A stretch of DNA of 64,000 nt from Phycisphaerales bacterium (GTDB taxonomy: Bacteria; Planctomycetota; Phycisphaerae; Phycisphaerales; UBA5793). A program made the position numbers and the translations under genes. Of the stretch, positions 1 to 8,033 are shown one piece after another; the stretch's first letter is position 1; every line of letters begins with the position of its first letter. The notes under the pieces are model-generated. The model was not told where the DNA came from. It worked only from the letters and a program-made list of their open reading frames with translations, and searched no databases. The DNA lies in assembly GCA_020852515.1 (NCBI GenBank), contig JADZAS010000037.1, positions 62,001 through 126,000 of the forward strand, given 5' to 3'.

Positions 1-322
1 GACCGCGATGCAGACGGAAAGTCGCTTCGCGCGGGTCGAAAACGTTGCCGCCGAGAATGTCGGTGGGAAGCAGGTCGGGCGTGAACTGGATGCGCCGGAA
101 CGTGCAGCCCATCGCGCCGGCCAGCGTCGAGACCAGCAGCGTCTTGCCCACCCCGGGCACGCCCTCGACGAGGACGTGCCGGTCGGCGAGGATGGCGCAC
201 ATGAGCAGGTCGATCTCCGCCTTCATGCCCACAACGCGCTGGGCGATCCGTCCGGCAATGCGCTGCGCGATCTCGGCGGCAAGTGCGAACTGATCAGGAG
301 TCGCTGCAAGTCGGTCGTTCAA
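1..322 (-). CDS. MoxR-family AAA+ ATPase, N-terminal part (runs off left edge)
   Basis: Reading leftward, the frame is open from about position 322 to the window edge and encodes a MoxR-type AAA+ ATPase. About 107 residues are visible. The Walker A motif is GVPGVGKT, followed by the family-typical stretch RIQFTPDLLPTDILGG. MoxR ATPases act as cytoplasmic chaperones for metal-ion insertion or protein-complex maturation, and are usually found with DUF58 and transglutaminase-like genes, which fits the upstream neighbour. No ATG lies early in the frame. The best start is TTG at 322, with a GAGAGG-like ribosome site just upstream, and this start overlaps the end of the upstream gene by about 29 bases, implying coupling. 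Family assignment is confident; the exact start is not. Confidence 0.85.
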   Translation of the reverse strand, partial: MNDRLAATPDQFALAAEIAQRIAGRIAQRVVGMKAEIDLLMCAILADRHVLVEGVPGVGKTLLVSTLAGAMGCTFRRIQFTPDLLPTDILGGNVFDPREATFRLHRG

Positions 323-2164
323 TGTCGCCCATCCTCTCGAGATGATGCATGATGCGAAGGCTGTCCCAGTAGCAGTCGTCGAGCACGGCCGGGTCGGTGC
401 GCGCATGGAGCGATCGGAGATCGAGTTCCATGACGTGAATCATGCGCTCCTGTACGCCCTGCGGGATGCGCCGCCGCTTGCACGCCGCGCGCAGGCCGTG
501 TGGCGGCTGCGGCCGAAGATCGAGCCGGTCGATGAGCGTGATGCGCACGAGGCGAACGAGATCGGCCGTCACTTCCCACGAAACGCCGCTCCTGCGATCG
601 CGCCAGGCACGATCGAGCGACCGATCCAGCGGGACGGAAGCGTGCACGAAGTGCGCCGCCACGTCCGCGCGGCGCCGCGAGCCGATGAGCGCGAGCAGGA
701 GCACCGCGACGATCGACAGACCGATGATCGGCACGAGTGATGAGAGCGGGAAGTAGCGAGGGACATAGCCGGCGCCGCCGCCAATGCCTGGGGCGCCCTC
801 GGCTCCCTCGAGGCGGAACTCGATGCGCCGCCAGCTGCCGTCGGGCAGGCGCACCTCACAGAACGAGTGCCGCTGGTTCTCCACGAGTCGGGTTTCGACG
901 CCCACCGCGTTGGCGACGACGAAAAAAGCGCGCGAACGATGTCGGCACACGCCGCGGCGCTGCAGCGCGACCGTAAGGAATTCGTTGCGCTGCATGCGCG
1001 TCCGATCGATCGGCCCGACGGTGAAGCCGGCGAAATACGACTGCAGGCGGCGCACGGTTCCGGCGTAGGTCGGCGCCGGCAGGTCGCCGATCGCGGCCAC
1101 CACCTGCTGCGCATCGGCGGCGACGTTGGGCGGCAGCGGCGCTGCGGAAGGCTCGAACGGAACCTCCGGCAGCGCCGCGAAGGCGTAATCCGGCGGCGCG
1201 ATGATCGTGTAGCGCAGCCGCACCTTTCCGCGGTAGTTGCTCGACACATAGAGGCCGTCGCCGTCGTCCTGCGCGAACGTAATGTCCACGTCAGGCGATG
1301 TGCGGCACTCGACAATGATGCTGCCCGGCGCGGGCGCGGGGAGGGGCACGGGCTGGGTTGAACGGAAGACGACCTGGACGTCGGCGCGATACGCCTTGCC
1401 CCGTTGCGGCGCCGGGCCCAGCGGGCCACCCTCGACCATCGGCGCAGGATGAAACTGATACGCGGAGTCGACCGTCGAGAACACATGCAGCCGATGCGTC
1501 CAGTAGAGCGGCGGGTCGAACGCCTCATCCCGCCGCGCATACACGCCGTCAATCGAGGTCTCGAGATCCATGTCCGGCGATCGGCCGAAGTCGAGCGTGG
1601 CCGGATCGAGCGTGGGATCAGGATCGAATTCGCGGTAGACCGGCTGGCTGGGCATCGAAGACCAGCCGCCTGCAGCAGCCTTGGCGGCTCTGGCTTCGGT
1701 TGCGTATGCGGCCGACCACTTGGCGCCGGTCGATGCGCGAATGGAATCGAAGGAAAATGAAAGTCCGCCAACGCGGCTGAGCGCATAGACGCCGCACGCG
1801 ATCGCGGCGACGACGAGCAGCGGCGCCAGAAGCGCGCGGTATCGAGATAACCATGCGCCGATGCGGCCGAATCGATGTGCGACGGGTTCCGGCTCGACTG
1901 CGTCGGGGAGCACGGCCGCAAGCCGCTCGGCGAGAGTGGCGCCGTCCCGGCACTCGGCGCTGCTGCCGCCCTGGCCGTACACGCAGCGCTCGAGCAGTGC
2001 GGTGAGTCGCTGAAACTCCGCGGGGGTGGCAAAGCCGCTTTGCTGCAGGCGGTCGCGCAGTTCGGCAGGAGTCAGGCCGCCGGGGGGACGATCCGCCCCC
2101 GCGCCGCCTTGAGGATGAGGCGCTGGTAGAGGTGGAAGAAGGTGTCCTGCTCCCGATCGGCCAC
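294..2164 (-). CDS. Transglutaminase-like membrane protein with an apparent frameshift near 2085
   Basis: The main open frame (GTG at 1982 to 294, 562 aa) has a hydrophobic segment near residues 50-70, a transglutaminase core with a catalytic Cys in GVCRHRS, a His in QRHSFCEV and an acidic residue in LPDGSW, then a second hydrophobic segment (LVPIIGLSIVAVLLLALIG) and a cytoplasmic C-terminal tail. That frame stays open with protein-like content well upstream of 1982 and no good start (for example GGLTPAELRDRLQQSGF). A second frame begins at GTG 2164, after a GGGAG ribosome site, and ends right at the run of six G (plus strand) at 2082-2087. One added base in that run would join the two into one protein of about 620 aa. 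Either the gene is frameshifted or the sequence lost a homopolymer base. Protease or cross-linking activity is unproven. Confidence 0.75.
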
Positions 2165-2329
2165 TGTCACTCCCGTGCCGCTGCCACCGGCGCGGCGACT
2201 TATCCTACGGAAAGCCGGGCGCGGCGACCAAGGTCGCGGCAGCCGGACGTGCGCTGGGTAATCGCATGAACGGGATCACTTCCGCGAGGCGGCCGGCGTT
2301 TTCTTCCGCGTCCGTGCACCAACCACGGC

Positions 2330-2466
2330 GAGTTGGGCCGAGCTTCAAAGACAATGTGGTCGTGGACGGCCGCATCATCACCGGCCAGAACCCCGCCTCC
2401 GCCCGCGGCGCCGCGAACGAAGTGGTCAAGACGCTGGCGACGAATCAGCGCGACGACGACAATTAA
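2330..2466 (+). pseudogene. C-terminal remnant of a DJ-1/PfpI family protein
   Basis: The last 40 or so residues of a rightward ORF read DNVVVDGRIITGQNPASAR and then a helix ending in VVKTLA. This is the characteristic C-terminal strand-helix of DJ-1/PfpI (class I glutamine amidotransferase-like) proteins. The upstream part of the same frame does not resemble the family: the nucleophilic-elbow cysteine region and the rest of the fold are absent. I therefore read it as a decayed 3' fragment lying between two leftward genes. It could still be translated as a short peptide, but no ribosome site supports that. Confidence 0.6.
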
Positions 2467-2487
2467 GGCCGCGGGCGCAGCCGCCGC

Positions 2488-3360
2488 TCAATTGCCCGCC
2501 GCGCTCGTGCGGCCGCGCGCGCTGCCCCCCGTCGCCCCCGCCGCTTCGCGCGGCGTACGGCCGTACAGGACGGCCAGGCCAATGAGGGCGAGGATGGTCA
2601 TGTCTACGAACAGCAGCGGCGCGAAGACCGGGGCGCCGTAGATGAGCCGGTTCATCAGCGCCACATCGCGCTCCTCAAGGCCCGCGGCAAGGTGGAGGTA
2701 GAACCCAACCAAACCTACGAGCGCCCCGGCCACCATCACCAGCATGCACATGCCGATCTCGAATCGCGTCAGACGCCGCACGAACGGCAGGACAAGAAAC
2801 GCCACGCCGAATGCTCCGGCTGCGACGGAAACCCACTCGACGTCGTAGAAGAAGCCGTTCTGCGCGTGATCGGTGACGCTGAAGGCGAAGTTGCCGATGT
2901 AGCCGCCCAGCGCCAGCAGGATGACCCACAGCGGCCAGTCGGGATCGTCCGCATCGACCATACGATTCATGATGAGCAGCAGGCCCAGGCCGGTGTAGGC
3001 CAGCGGCGCTGCGAAAGGCGCCGAGTAGACGAGGCTCTTGAGCGTGCGCGCCTGAAAGAACGAACTCTCGAGGTGATACATCGCCCCGGCGATGCCCACG
3101 GCGATGCACGCCCAGCCGACGAGATGCCCAAGCACCGACCAGCCGAGCAAGCGGCCGCGCGCGTACATCCACAGCGCCGGCACGAGCAGCAGCGGAGCGC
3201 CCAATGACAGTCCCAGCGGGATGTACTCCGCGTGGTGGGCGAAGAAGTTCATCTGGTGCGCGAGATAGATGTCCGCCGCGAGCCCGGCGATGTTGAGCAG
3301 CGCGAACAGTTCGATCCACACGCGGTGATCGCGCAGCAGGCTACTGGTCCGGCGCTGCAT
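2488..3360 (-). CDS. Integral membrane protein with about eight transmembrane helices, coupled to the octaheme cytochrome
   Basis: The 290-residue product consists almost entirely of hydrophobic helices: I count eight, starting at VWIELFALLNIAGLAADIYL and ending at LLFVDMTILALIGLAVLYG, with a short charged C-terminus. ATG at 3360 is chosen because the longer reading upstream lies over the cytochrome gene and has no protein-like content. The start overlaps the end of the upstream cytochrome gene by about 20 bases, so the two are surely co-translated. A membrane anchor or quinone-linked electron-transfer partner for the periplasmic cytochrome is a reasonable inference. Histidines within or beside helices (for example GHLVGW and DIYLAHQ) could bind heme, but no known family motif is recognised. 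Confidence 0.8.
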   Translation of the reverse strand: MQRRTSSLLRDHRVWIELFALLNIAGLAADIYLAHQMNFFAHHAEYIPLGLSLGAPLLLVPALWMYARGRLLGWSVLGHLVGWACIAVGIAGAMYHLESSFFQARTLKSLVYSAPFAAPLAYTGLGLLLIMNRMVDADDPDWPLWVILLALGGYIGNFAFSVTDHAQNGFFYDVEWVSVAAGAFGVAFLVLPFVRRLTRFEIGMCMLVMVAGALVGLVGFYLHLAAGLEERDVALMNRLIYGAPVFAPLLFVDMTILALIGLAVLYGRTPREAAGATGGSARGRTSAAGN

Positions 3361-4582
3361 GTTCGCTCCGCAACTTCCTGGCTTCATCCTCGATGCGCAC
3401 GGTGTGTTCGAGGATGGGGTAGTTGCCGTGCCACTGCACGAAGTCAGCCCCGCCCATGAAGGCGCCGTGCTTGGCCGTGCGGCCGTAGTAGTGCCACAGG
3501 TCGAAGTAGTCGAACTCGATGGGGTGCGTGAACGGCCCGCCGACGATGAGCCCCTCGGCTCGCAGCGCATCCATGGTGGCGCGCACGGCGGCGATCTTCT
3601 CGTTGGTCGCCTTCACCACCGCATCGCCCTGCTCATACACGCGGTTGACGATGGTCTCGGTGTGGCAATGCATGCATACGGCTTTCATCTCTTCGCGGGC
3701 CCGCACCGCGCCGGGGCGCTCCTCGGTGATCTCGGCAAAGAGGTAGTAGCCGAGCCGGTCGGAGGGGTCGTGCGTGACGGCCATGCCGTTGAGGCCGCTC
3801 ATGTGGCAGGTGGCGCAGGTGGGCACGAACATGTCGCGCGTGGTGAGTTCATTCGGCGGCGCGCTGAGGTTGAGCTGATCGCGCTGGGCGTGGAACATCA
3901 CGCCGTGCTTGCTCTCGGTGTAGATCTCGATCTGCGAGTGATCGGGCCCCATGTGGCACTGGGCGCAGGTGGAAGGCAGGCGGGCGACCTCGACCGACGA
4001 CGTGTGGCGCGTGTGGCAGGCGGTGCAGGTGCCGATCGTGCCGTCGGCATTGGGCTTGCCGACGGAGTGGCACGAGGCGCAGCCCGAAGCGATGGCCGCC
4101 TCGCCTTCGAGCGCCGCCAGCGCGTTGGGCGGGCGGTTGACAGCGCCGGGATGAAACTTTTCGGCGTGGGCGATCTGCTCGGGCGTAAAGTCGCGCGCGC
4201 CGGACACCGCCGCCCACGAGGGAGCCGCATGCCGGCTGCGCAGAAACTGCTGGTACTCCTGTTCGTGGCACGAGCGGCAGTTCGCTGCCGTCACGTGCGG
4301 ATTGATCTCAAAGCCGTAGTGCTCCTGCGCGCTCTGGCCCTGCTGCGCGCTGTGGCAGTCGAGGCAATTCACGTTCTTCTCCGCGTGCACGCTGAGTTCG
4401 AACTCGTGCACGATGGAATACTGCGTGCGCGAATGGCACTCAGCGCACTTACCCGTGGCACGGACGAACTCGGGGCTGGGCTGCTTCGTCACCACGGCCG
4501 GACGGAAGGAGTTGATCATGACCACGAGGGTGATCAGCGTCGCGCCGATGATGACGGCGACAAAGACATTGGCAAACTTCAT
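3341..4582 (-). CDS. Octaheme c-type cytochrome of the hydroxylamine oxidoreductase type
   Basis: Eight CxxCH heme-binding motifs are visible: CAECH (residues 46-50), CLDCH, CRSCH, CASCH, CTACH, CAQCH, CATCH and CMHCH. The N-terminus is an uncleaved or cleavable signal helix (FANVFVAVIIGATLITLVV), so the protein acts outside the cytoplasmic membrane. The stretch from CATCHMSGLN to THDPSDR is typical of the HAO-like octaheme family, which includes oxidative hydroxylamine dehydrogenases and reductive nitrite or hydroxylamine reductases. Direction cannot be decided from the sequence; the oxidative enzymes need a C-terminal tyrosine cross-link that I cannot assign here. ATG at 4582 has a GGAG ribosome site. 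The downstream 8-TM gene overlaps and probably supplies its membrane partner. Confidence 0.85.
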   Translation of the reverse strand: MKFANVFVAVIIGATLITLVVMINSFRPAVVTKQPSPEFVRATGKCAECHSRTQYSIVHEFELSVHAEKNVNCLDCHSAQQGQSAQEHYGFEINPHVTAANCRSCHEQEYQQFLRSRHAAPSWAAVSGARDFTPEQIAHAEKFHPGAVNRPPNALAALEGEAAIASGCASCHSVGKPNADGTIGTCTACHTRHTSSVEVARLPSTCAQCHMGPDHSQIEIYTESKHGVMFHAQRDQLNLSAPPNELTTRDMFVPTCATCHMSGLNGMAVTHDPSDRLGYYLFAEITEERPGAVRAREEMKAVCMHCHTETIVNRVYEQGDAVVKATNEKIAAVRATMDALRAEGLIVGGPFTHPIEFDYFDLWHYYGRTAKHGAFMGGADFVQWHGNYPILEHTVRIEDEARKLRSEHAAPDQ

Positions 4583-4688
4583 CGATGGCTCCAATTGCCG
4601 AATTCAAGTCATTCAATGCATCCTATTGCGCGGAGGCGCGCGGGCCAACTGAAGCGAACGGCTGAGGCGGGTATGAGGGTGACTTCAT

Positions 4689-6140
4689 TCAGCGCGGCGC
4701 GGTCGAGAAGGTGACCGCCACCGGATCGAGCGGCCATCCATCGGCGCTTCTGAAGCCGCTGTAACCGATGCTGTTGAGCGAGAACCGGTACGTCCTGCCC
4801 GGCTCGAGGCGCACGGGCAGCACGAAGACGCGGTCATCCTGCTCGAAGCGGCCGCGCTGCGTGGAGGGCGGCGTATCCGCCGGCCGGCCCACGACCGACA
4901 TGCCACCAGGGTTCATGGGCTTGTCGAACTCGATGACGATCGCCTCGAGGTCGGGACTCACATCGCGCGCCCCATCGGGCGGCGTGAGCCGCACGACGTG
5001 AGGCAGCGCCGCCATTCGATCCTCGATGTCCTGGGCCACCTCGTCGAAAAGCGCGACGATGCGCGGCATGAATGACGCGAGTGTCGGGTAGGTCTCGCGC
5101 GACTGTTCATACTCGGCGAGCAGTTCGGAGAGTTCGGGTGTCCAGAGGAAGCCCCGCGCCACTTCGTTTCGCAGCGCCGCCGCCGCCTCGCGATCGCTGC
5201 CGTGGGCGACGAGGAAGCGGTGCGTACAGGCGCGGACCATCGATTCGTAGAGCATGGTCTGGGCGCTGCCGTAGGCCTGTTGTTTCATGATCGCAGCGCG
5301 ATGGCGGTAGATCTGCTCCGCTGCGGTCCGCATCTGCCCGATGTTGGCGTCGACGAGCGGGTTGCAGAATGAATGGCAGAACTCGTGCGTGATGGTGCCG
5401 GCGTCATCGGCGCTGAACACGGGTAGTCCCGCGTCGTCAAAGCGGCTGGCGCCGATGATGGGGAGGATCTCAAGCCGGCCGTCAGGGTAGACGACCTTCA
5501 CGCCGTAGTTGCCGCCGCCGTTGAGCAGGCCGACGATGCCGGTGAACGAAGCGCCGGGCGAGGCGCCGAAGTAGCCGTCGATCCACTGGCGATAGGGCCG
5601 GCGGGCGATCTCGGCTTCGAGTTTTTGCGCTGCGGCGTCGTAGAAATCGCGGTGCGCATCGAAAAACTCGAATGCCTTGCTGTCATCGGCAAACTGCTGC
5701 AGCGCGGCGAGGAATTCCGTCGCCGCCTGAGGCGACCAGCGCGATTCGAGTTGAACTTTCGGATCGTCGAAGGGAATCTTCGGCTCCAATTGCGGGCCGC
5801 CCTTGAGATGCACGGCATACGACGCCACGGCGTCGTAACTGATGCCGCGCTCGGCGCGCAGTTTCGCGGCCAGTTGAATCGTCGCGTGCTCCTTGAACGG
5901 CCCGAAGTGCGCATCCACCTCCTGCACATACGTCGCCGTCGGCGCCATCGTGTATTCGCGCGCTCCCACCAGGCGAAACACGATCGACATGAGTTCGACC
6001 CGCTCGTCTACGCGCACCGGCACGGCCATCGCATCGGGTTGCTGTGACCGCACGCGCCCGGCCAGCGAGAGAAACAGACCCAGCGCGACCGTGGCCATCC
6101 ACGATGTGCGACTCGCGCTGCCGATTCGGTTCGTGTGCAT
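4689..6140 (-). CDS. Secreted DUF4932-like putative metalloprotease with C-terminal Ig-like domain
   Basis: The 483-aa product starts with a basic stretch and a hydrophobic signal sequence (MATVALGLFLSLAGRVRS). The central part contains THEFCHSFCNP, a HExxH-like zinc-protease signature typical of DUF4932 proteins, preceded by ADDAGTI. The last 100 residues (RLTPPDGARDVSPD through IVIEFDKPMNP) are a bacterial Ig-like (SbsA/Big_5-type) domain. It is therefore probably an extracellular or periplasmic peptidase of unknown substrate. It is monocistronic and divergent from the XRE regulator gene to its right; about 90 bases separate it from the cytochrome gene downstream. Catalysis is inferred from the HEFCH motif only. 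Confidence 0.75.
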   Translation of the reverse strand: MHTNRIGSASRTSWMATVALGLFLSLAGRVRSQQPDAMAVPVRVDERVELMSIVFRLVGAREYTMAPTATYVQEVDAHFGPFKEHATIQLAAKLRAERGISYDAVASYAVHLKGGPQLEPKIPFDDPKVQLESRWSPQAATEFLAALQQFADDSKAFEFFDAHRDFYDAAAQKLEAEIARRPYRQWIDGYFGASPGASFTGIVGLLNGGGNYGVKVVYPDGRLEILPIIGASRFDDAGLPVFSADDAGTITHEFCHSFCNPLVDANIGQMRTAAEQIYRHRAAIMKQQAYGSAQTMLYESMVRACTHRFLVAHGSDREAAAALRNEVARGFLWTPELSELLAEYEQSRETYPTLASFMPRIVALFDEVAQDIEDRMAALPHVVRLTPPDGARDVSPDLEAIVIEFDKPMNPGGMSVVGRPADTPPSTQRGRFEQDDRVFVLPVRLEPGRTYRFSLNSIGYSGFRSADGWPLDPVAVTFSTAPR

Positions 6141-6231
6141 GATGCGCCACTTCTAGCGGGACGCGCTGCCGGTGTCAACGCTGCGGCGGCGGTCTCTGCC
6201 CGCCTCGCTGGCAAAGGGACGCCCCAGCCCC

Positions 6232-6259
6232 GGCCCAGGCCGCTTCCGGGGCCTGGGCC
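6232..6259. repeat. Perfect 10-bp inverted repeat in the divergent intergenic region
   Basis: GGCCCAGGCC at 6232-6241 and its complement GGCCTGGGCC at 6250-6259 flank an 8-base loop. There is no T-rich tail on either strand, so it does not look like a terminator for either divergent gene. It could form a hairpin or cruciform or be a protein-binding site; function unknown. Confidence 0.6.
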
Positions 6260-6316
6260 CTCACGAAACGGCCCGCCGGGGTGATTTGCCCGTTTTGAGG
6301 AAAACTCCGACGGAGT

Positions 6317-6357
6317 TGTACAATAAACTTGACAGAATGTCGAATAAACTGTACACT
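6317..6357 (+). promoter_or_regulatory. Promoter of the XRE regulator gene, flanked by two TGTACA sites
   Basis: A consensus -35 box TTGACA (6329-6334) and a -10-like TACACT (6352-6357) are separated by exactly 17 bases. The palindrome TGTACA occurs at 6317-6322, just upstream of the -35 box, and again at 6350-6355, overlapping the -10 box. Each is next to the sequence AATAAACT. The arrangement suggests autoregulation by the XRE protein. Transcription would begin about at 6364, next to the ATG at 6365, so the mRNA may be leaderless. Confidence 0.7.
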
Positions 6358-6364
6358 AGCGGAG

Positions 6365-6592
6365 ATGAAGCCCCGGCACGATATCGACAACGCCGTTCGC
6401 CAGCACCGGTTGATGAGCGGCCTGACCCAGGAGGACCTCGCGGACCGGGTTGGAGTCACCCGCCAGACCATCCTCTCGATCGAGAAAGGGAAGTACACGC
6501 CCTCGGTCGCGCTGGCCCTGGCGCTGGCTCAGGTGCTGGGCGCGACAGTCGAGGCGCTCTTCAAGTTGAAAGCAGGCGATGAAAATGAGTGA
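6365..6592 (+). CDS. Small XRE/Cro-type helix-turn-helix transcriptional regulator
   Basis: A 75-aa single-domain HTH protein. The HTH_3 core is clear: RLMSGLTQEDLADRVGVTRQ for the first helices and QTILSIEKGKYTPSV for the recognition helix and turn. Regulators of this short type (YozG-like) are often paired with a downstream membrane protein, as here, where the next gene starts 14 bases before this one ends. ATG at 6365 is preferred over the upstream TTG because the upstream codon lies in the -35 box of the promoter. A ribosome site is lacking at normal spacing, matching a leaderless mRNA. Confidence 0.85.
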   Translation: MKPRHDIDNAVRQHRLMSGLTQEDLADRVGVTRQTILSIEKGKYTPSVALALALAQVLGATVEALFKLKAGDENE

Positions 6593-7352
6593 GGCGCGAT
6601 TCACATTTCGATGGCCCTTCCCGATGGCGACGCTGGCCGGGGGCGCGCTGGTCGTTGCCGGGTTCTTTCTGACGGGCGTGAGCTGGTGGTTCTTTCTTCT
6701 CGCGGCGGCCGGGGCGCTGGGCCCGGGGCTGCTTCGCGAACTGGAGATTCTTAACGATCGCGATGAGTTCCAGCGCCGCGCCGACCACCGCGCGGGCTAC
6801 TTCGCATTCCTCGTCACGGGGTTCGTCGCGTTCCTGATGGTGGCGTTCATCCGCTCCGGCGGGGTGTTCGAACATCCGGAGCGCCTGCCGAGTTTCCTGC
6901 TGGCGCTGCTCTGGTTCACCTGGTTCTTCACTTCGCTGCTCTCGTACTGGGGCGCGCCGCGCACGGCCGCGCGCACCCTCTACGCATTCGGTGCGGTCTG
7001 GCTGGTGTTTGCCATCCTGAGCAACCTTGGCGAGGAGTGGACCGGTTGGGCCGCGCTGCTGCTGCATCCGCTGCTTGCCGTGCCGTTCCTCGCGCTCGGC
7101 TGGCTCGCCACGCGCACGCCGCGCCTGGCGGGGTGGCTGCTGCTTCTCGCGTCGGCCGGGTTCATTGTTCTGTTTGAAGTGCCGCGCCTGCAGGCCGGCG
7201 GGCTGCCTTCACTGGTCGATGACGGCGCCATGCTTCTGTTCATCGGCCCGCTGCTGGCCAGCGGTATCTCGCTACTCAGTGAAGGTCGAGGCGAGAGTGA
7301 AGACGAGTCCGACGACGATGCCGCGCCCAGCAGCGGCATCACACCTGATTGA
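6579..7352 (+). CDS. Multi-pass membrane protein coupled to the XRE regulator
   Basis: The 257-aa product has six to eight hydrophobic segments, among them MATLAGGALVVAGFFLTGV, WWFFLLAAAGALGPGLL and FLALGWLATRT, and an acidic cytoplasmic tail rich in E, D and S. After the first two helices comes a charged loop EILNDRDEFQRRADHRAG, a pattern seen in small membrane proteins encoded next to YozG-like XRE regulators. The start codon overlaps the regulator gene by 14 bases; ATG at 6579 or at 6585 are both possible. Function is unknown. Co-expression with the regulator suggests a stress or envelope role under its control. Confidence 0.75.
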   Translation: MKMSEARFTFRWPFPMATLAGGALVVAGFFLTGVSWWFFLLAAAGALGPGLLRELEILNDRDEFQRRADHRAGYFAFLVTGFVAFLMVAFIRSGGVFEHPERLPSFLLALLWFTWFFTSLLSYWGAPRTAARTLYAFGAVWLVFAILSNLGEEWTGWAALLLHPLLAVPFLALGWLATRTPRLAGWLLLLASAGFIVLFEVPRLQAGGLPSLVDDGAMLLFIGPLLASGISLLSEGRGESEDESDDDAAPSSGITPD

Positions 7353-7407
7353 GTCACCATCAACATGCGGCCGACGCATGTTCGGCCGCCAGACAGGAGG
7401 AAGCATC

Positions 7408-7962
7408 ATGAAACCGCTACTGAGCATCATCTGCTGCTGCGTGGCAGCCGGCCTCATCGGCCTGGGATTCGCAACGCCCCAGGCGCCATCAACCGCCCCC
7501 GCCCCGGCAACCATCGCCAAAACGCGCATCGGCATCTTCGATTCGCGCGGCGTCGCACTGGCCTACGGCCGCTCGAAGCGAGCGGACTGCATGCTCGCAA
7601 AGGTCGAAGAGATCAGTAAGGCACACGACCAGGCCAAAGAAGCGGGCAACGAGAAGCGGGTGCGCGAACTCGAAGCCCAGGCCATCGCCATCCAGGATGA
7701 GATCCACAAGCAGGTGTTCAGCGGAGCGCCGATTCCCGAAGTGCTCGCCCTGATCAAGAAGGACATGCCTGCGATCGCCAAGGAAGCGAACGTGGCGCTT
7801 ATCGCCGGCGACGTGCTCTACCACGGCGACGACGTTGAACTCGTCGATGTCACGCTGCAGATGTGCGCGCCCTTCGAGCCGGATGCGGCCACGCTCAAAA
7901 TGATCAAGGACGTAATGTCCAAACCGCCCGTGCCCGAATCAGAGTTGCGCACCGATCGCTGA
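7408..7962 (+). CDS. Small exported protein of unknown function
   Basis: ATG at 7408 follows an excellent ribosome site (AGGAGGAAGC). The 184-aa product begins with a signal peptide (LLSIICCCVAAGLIGLGFA) followed by a Pro/Ala-rich linker and a soluble domain containing TRIGIFDSRGVALAYGRS, a central helical stretch and DVLYHGDDVELVDVTLQM. I do not recognise the family. The N-terminal RIGIFDSRGVALAY with a helical middle faintly resembles periplasmic OmpH/Skp-like chaperones, but the length and tail do not fit well. It lies 55 bases after the membrane protein gene and ends at a strong bidirectional terminator, so it may be the last gene of the XRE operon. Confidence 0.8.
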   Translation: MKPLLSIICCCVAAGLIGLGFATPQAPSTAPAPATIAKTRIGIFDSRGVALAYGRSKRADCMLAKVEEISKAHDQAKEAGNEKRVRELEAQAIAIQDEIHKQVFSGAPIPEVLALIKKDMPAIAKEANVALIAGDVLYHGDDVELVDVTLQMCAPFEPDAATLKMIKDVMSKPPVPESELRTDR

Positions 7963-7983
7963 TCGCCAGCGATGGATGGCAAA

Positions 7984-8011
7984 GCGCCCGCGGCAAAAAC
8001 GCCGCGGGCGC
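7984..8011. terminator. Bidirectional terminator between convergent genes
   Basis: GCGCCCGCGGC (7984-7994) and GCCGCGGGCGC (8001-8011) form a perfect 11-bp stem around AAAAAC. It sits exactly between the rightward gene ending at 7962 and the leftward gene ending at 8034. CGTTTC follows on the plus strand, and an A/T-poor tail on the other, so efficiency may differ by direction. Confidence 0.75.
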
Positions 8012-8033
8012 CGTTTCGCGTTGAAGTCGCGAT

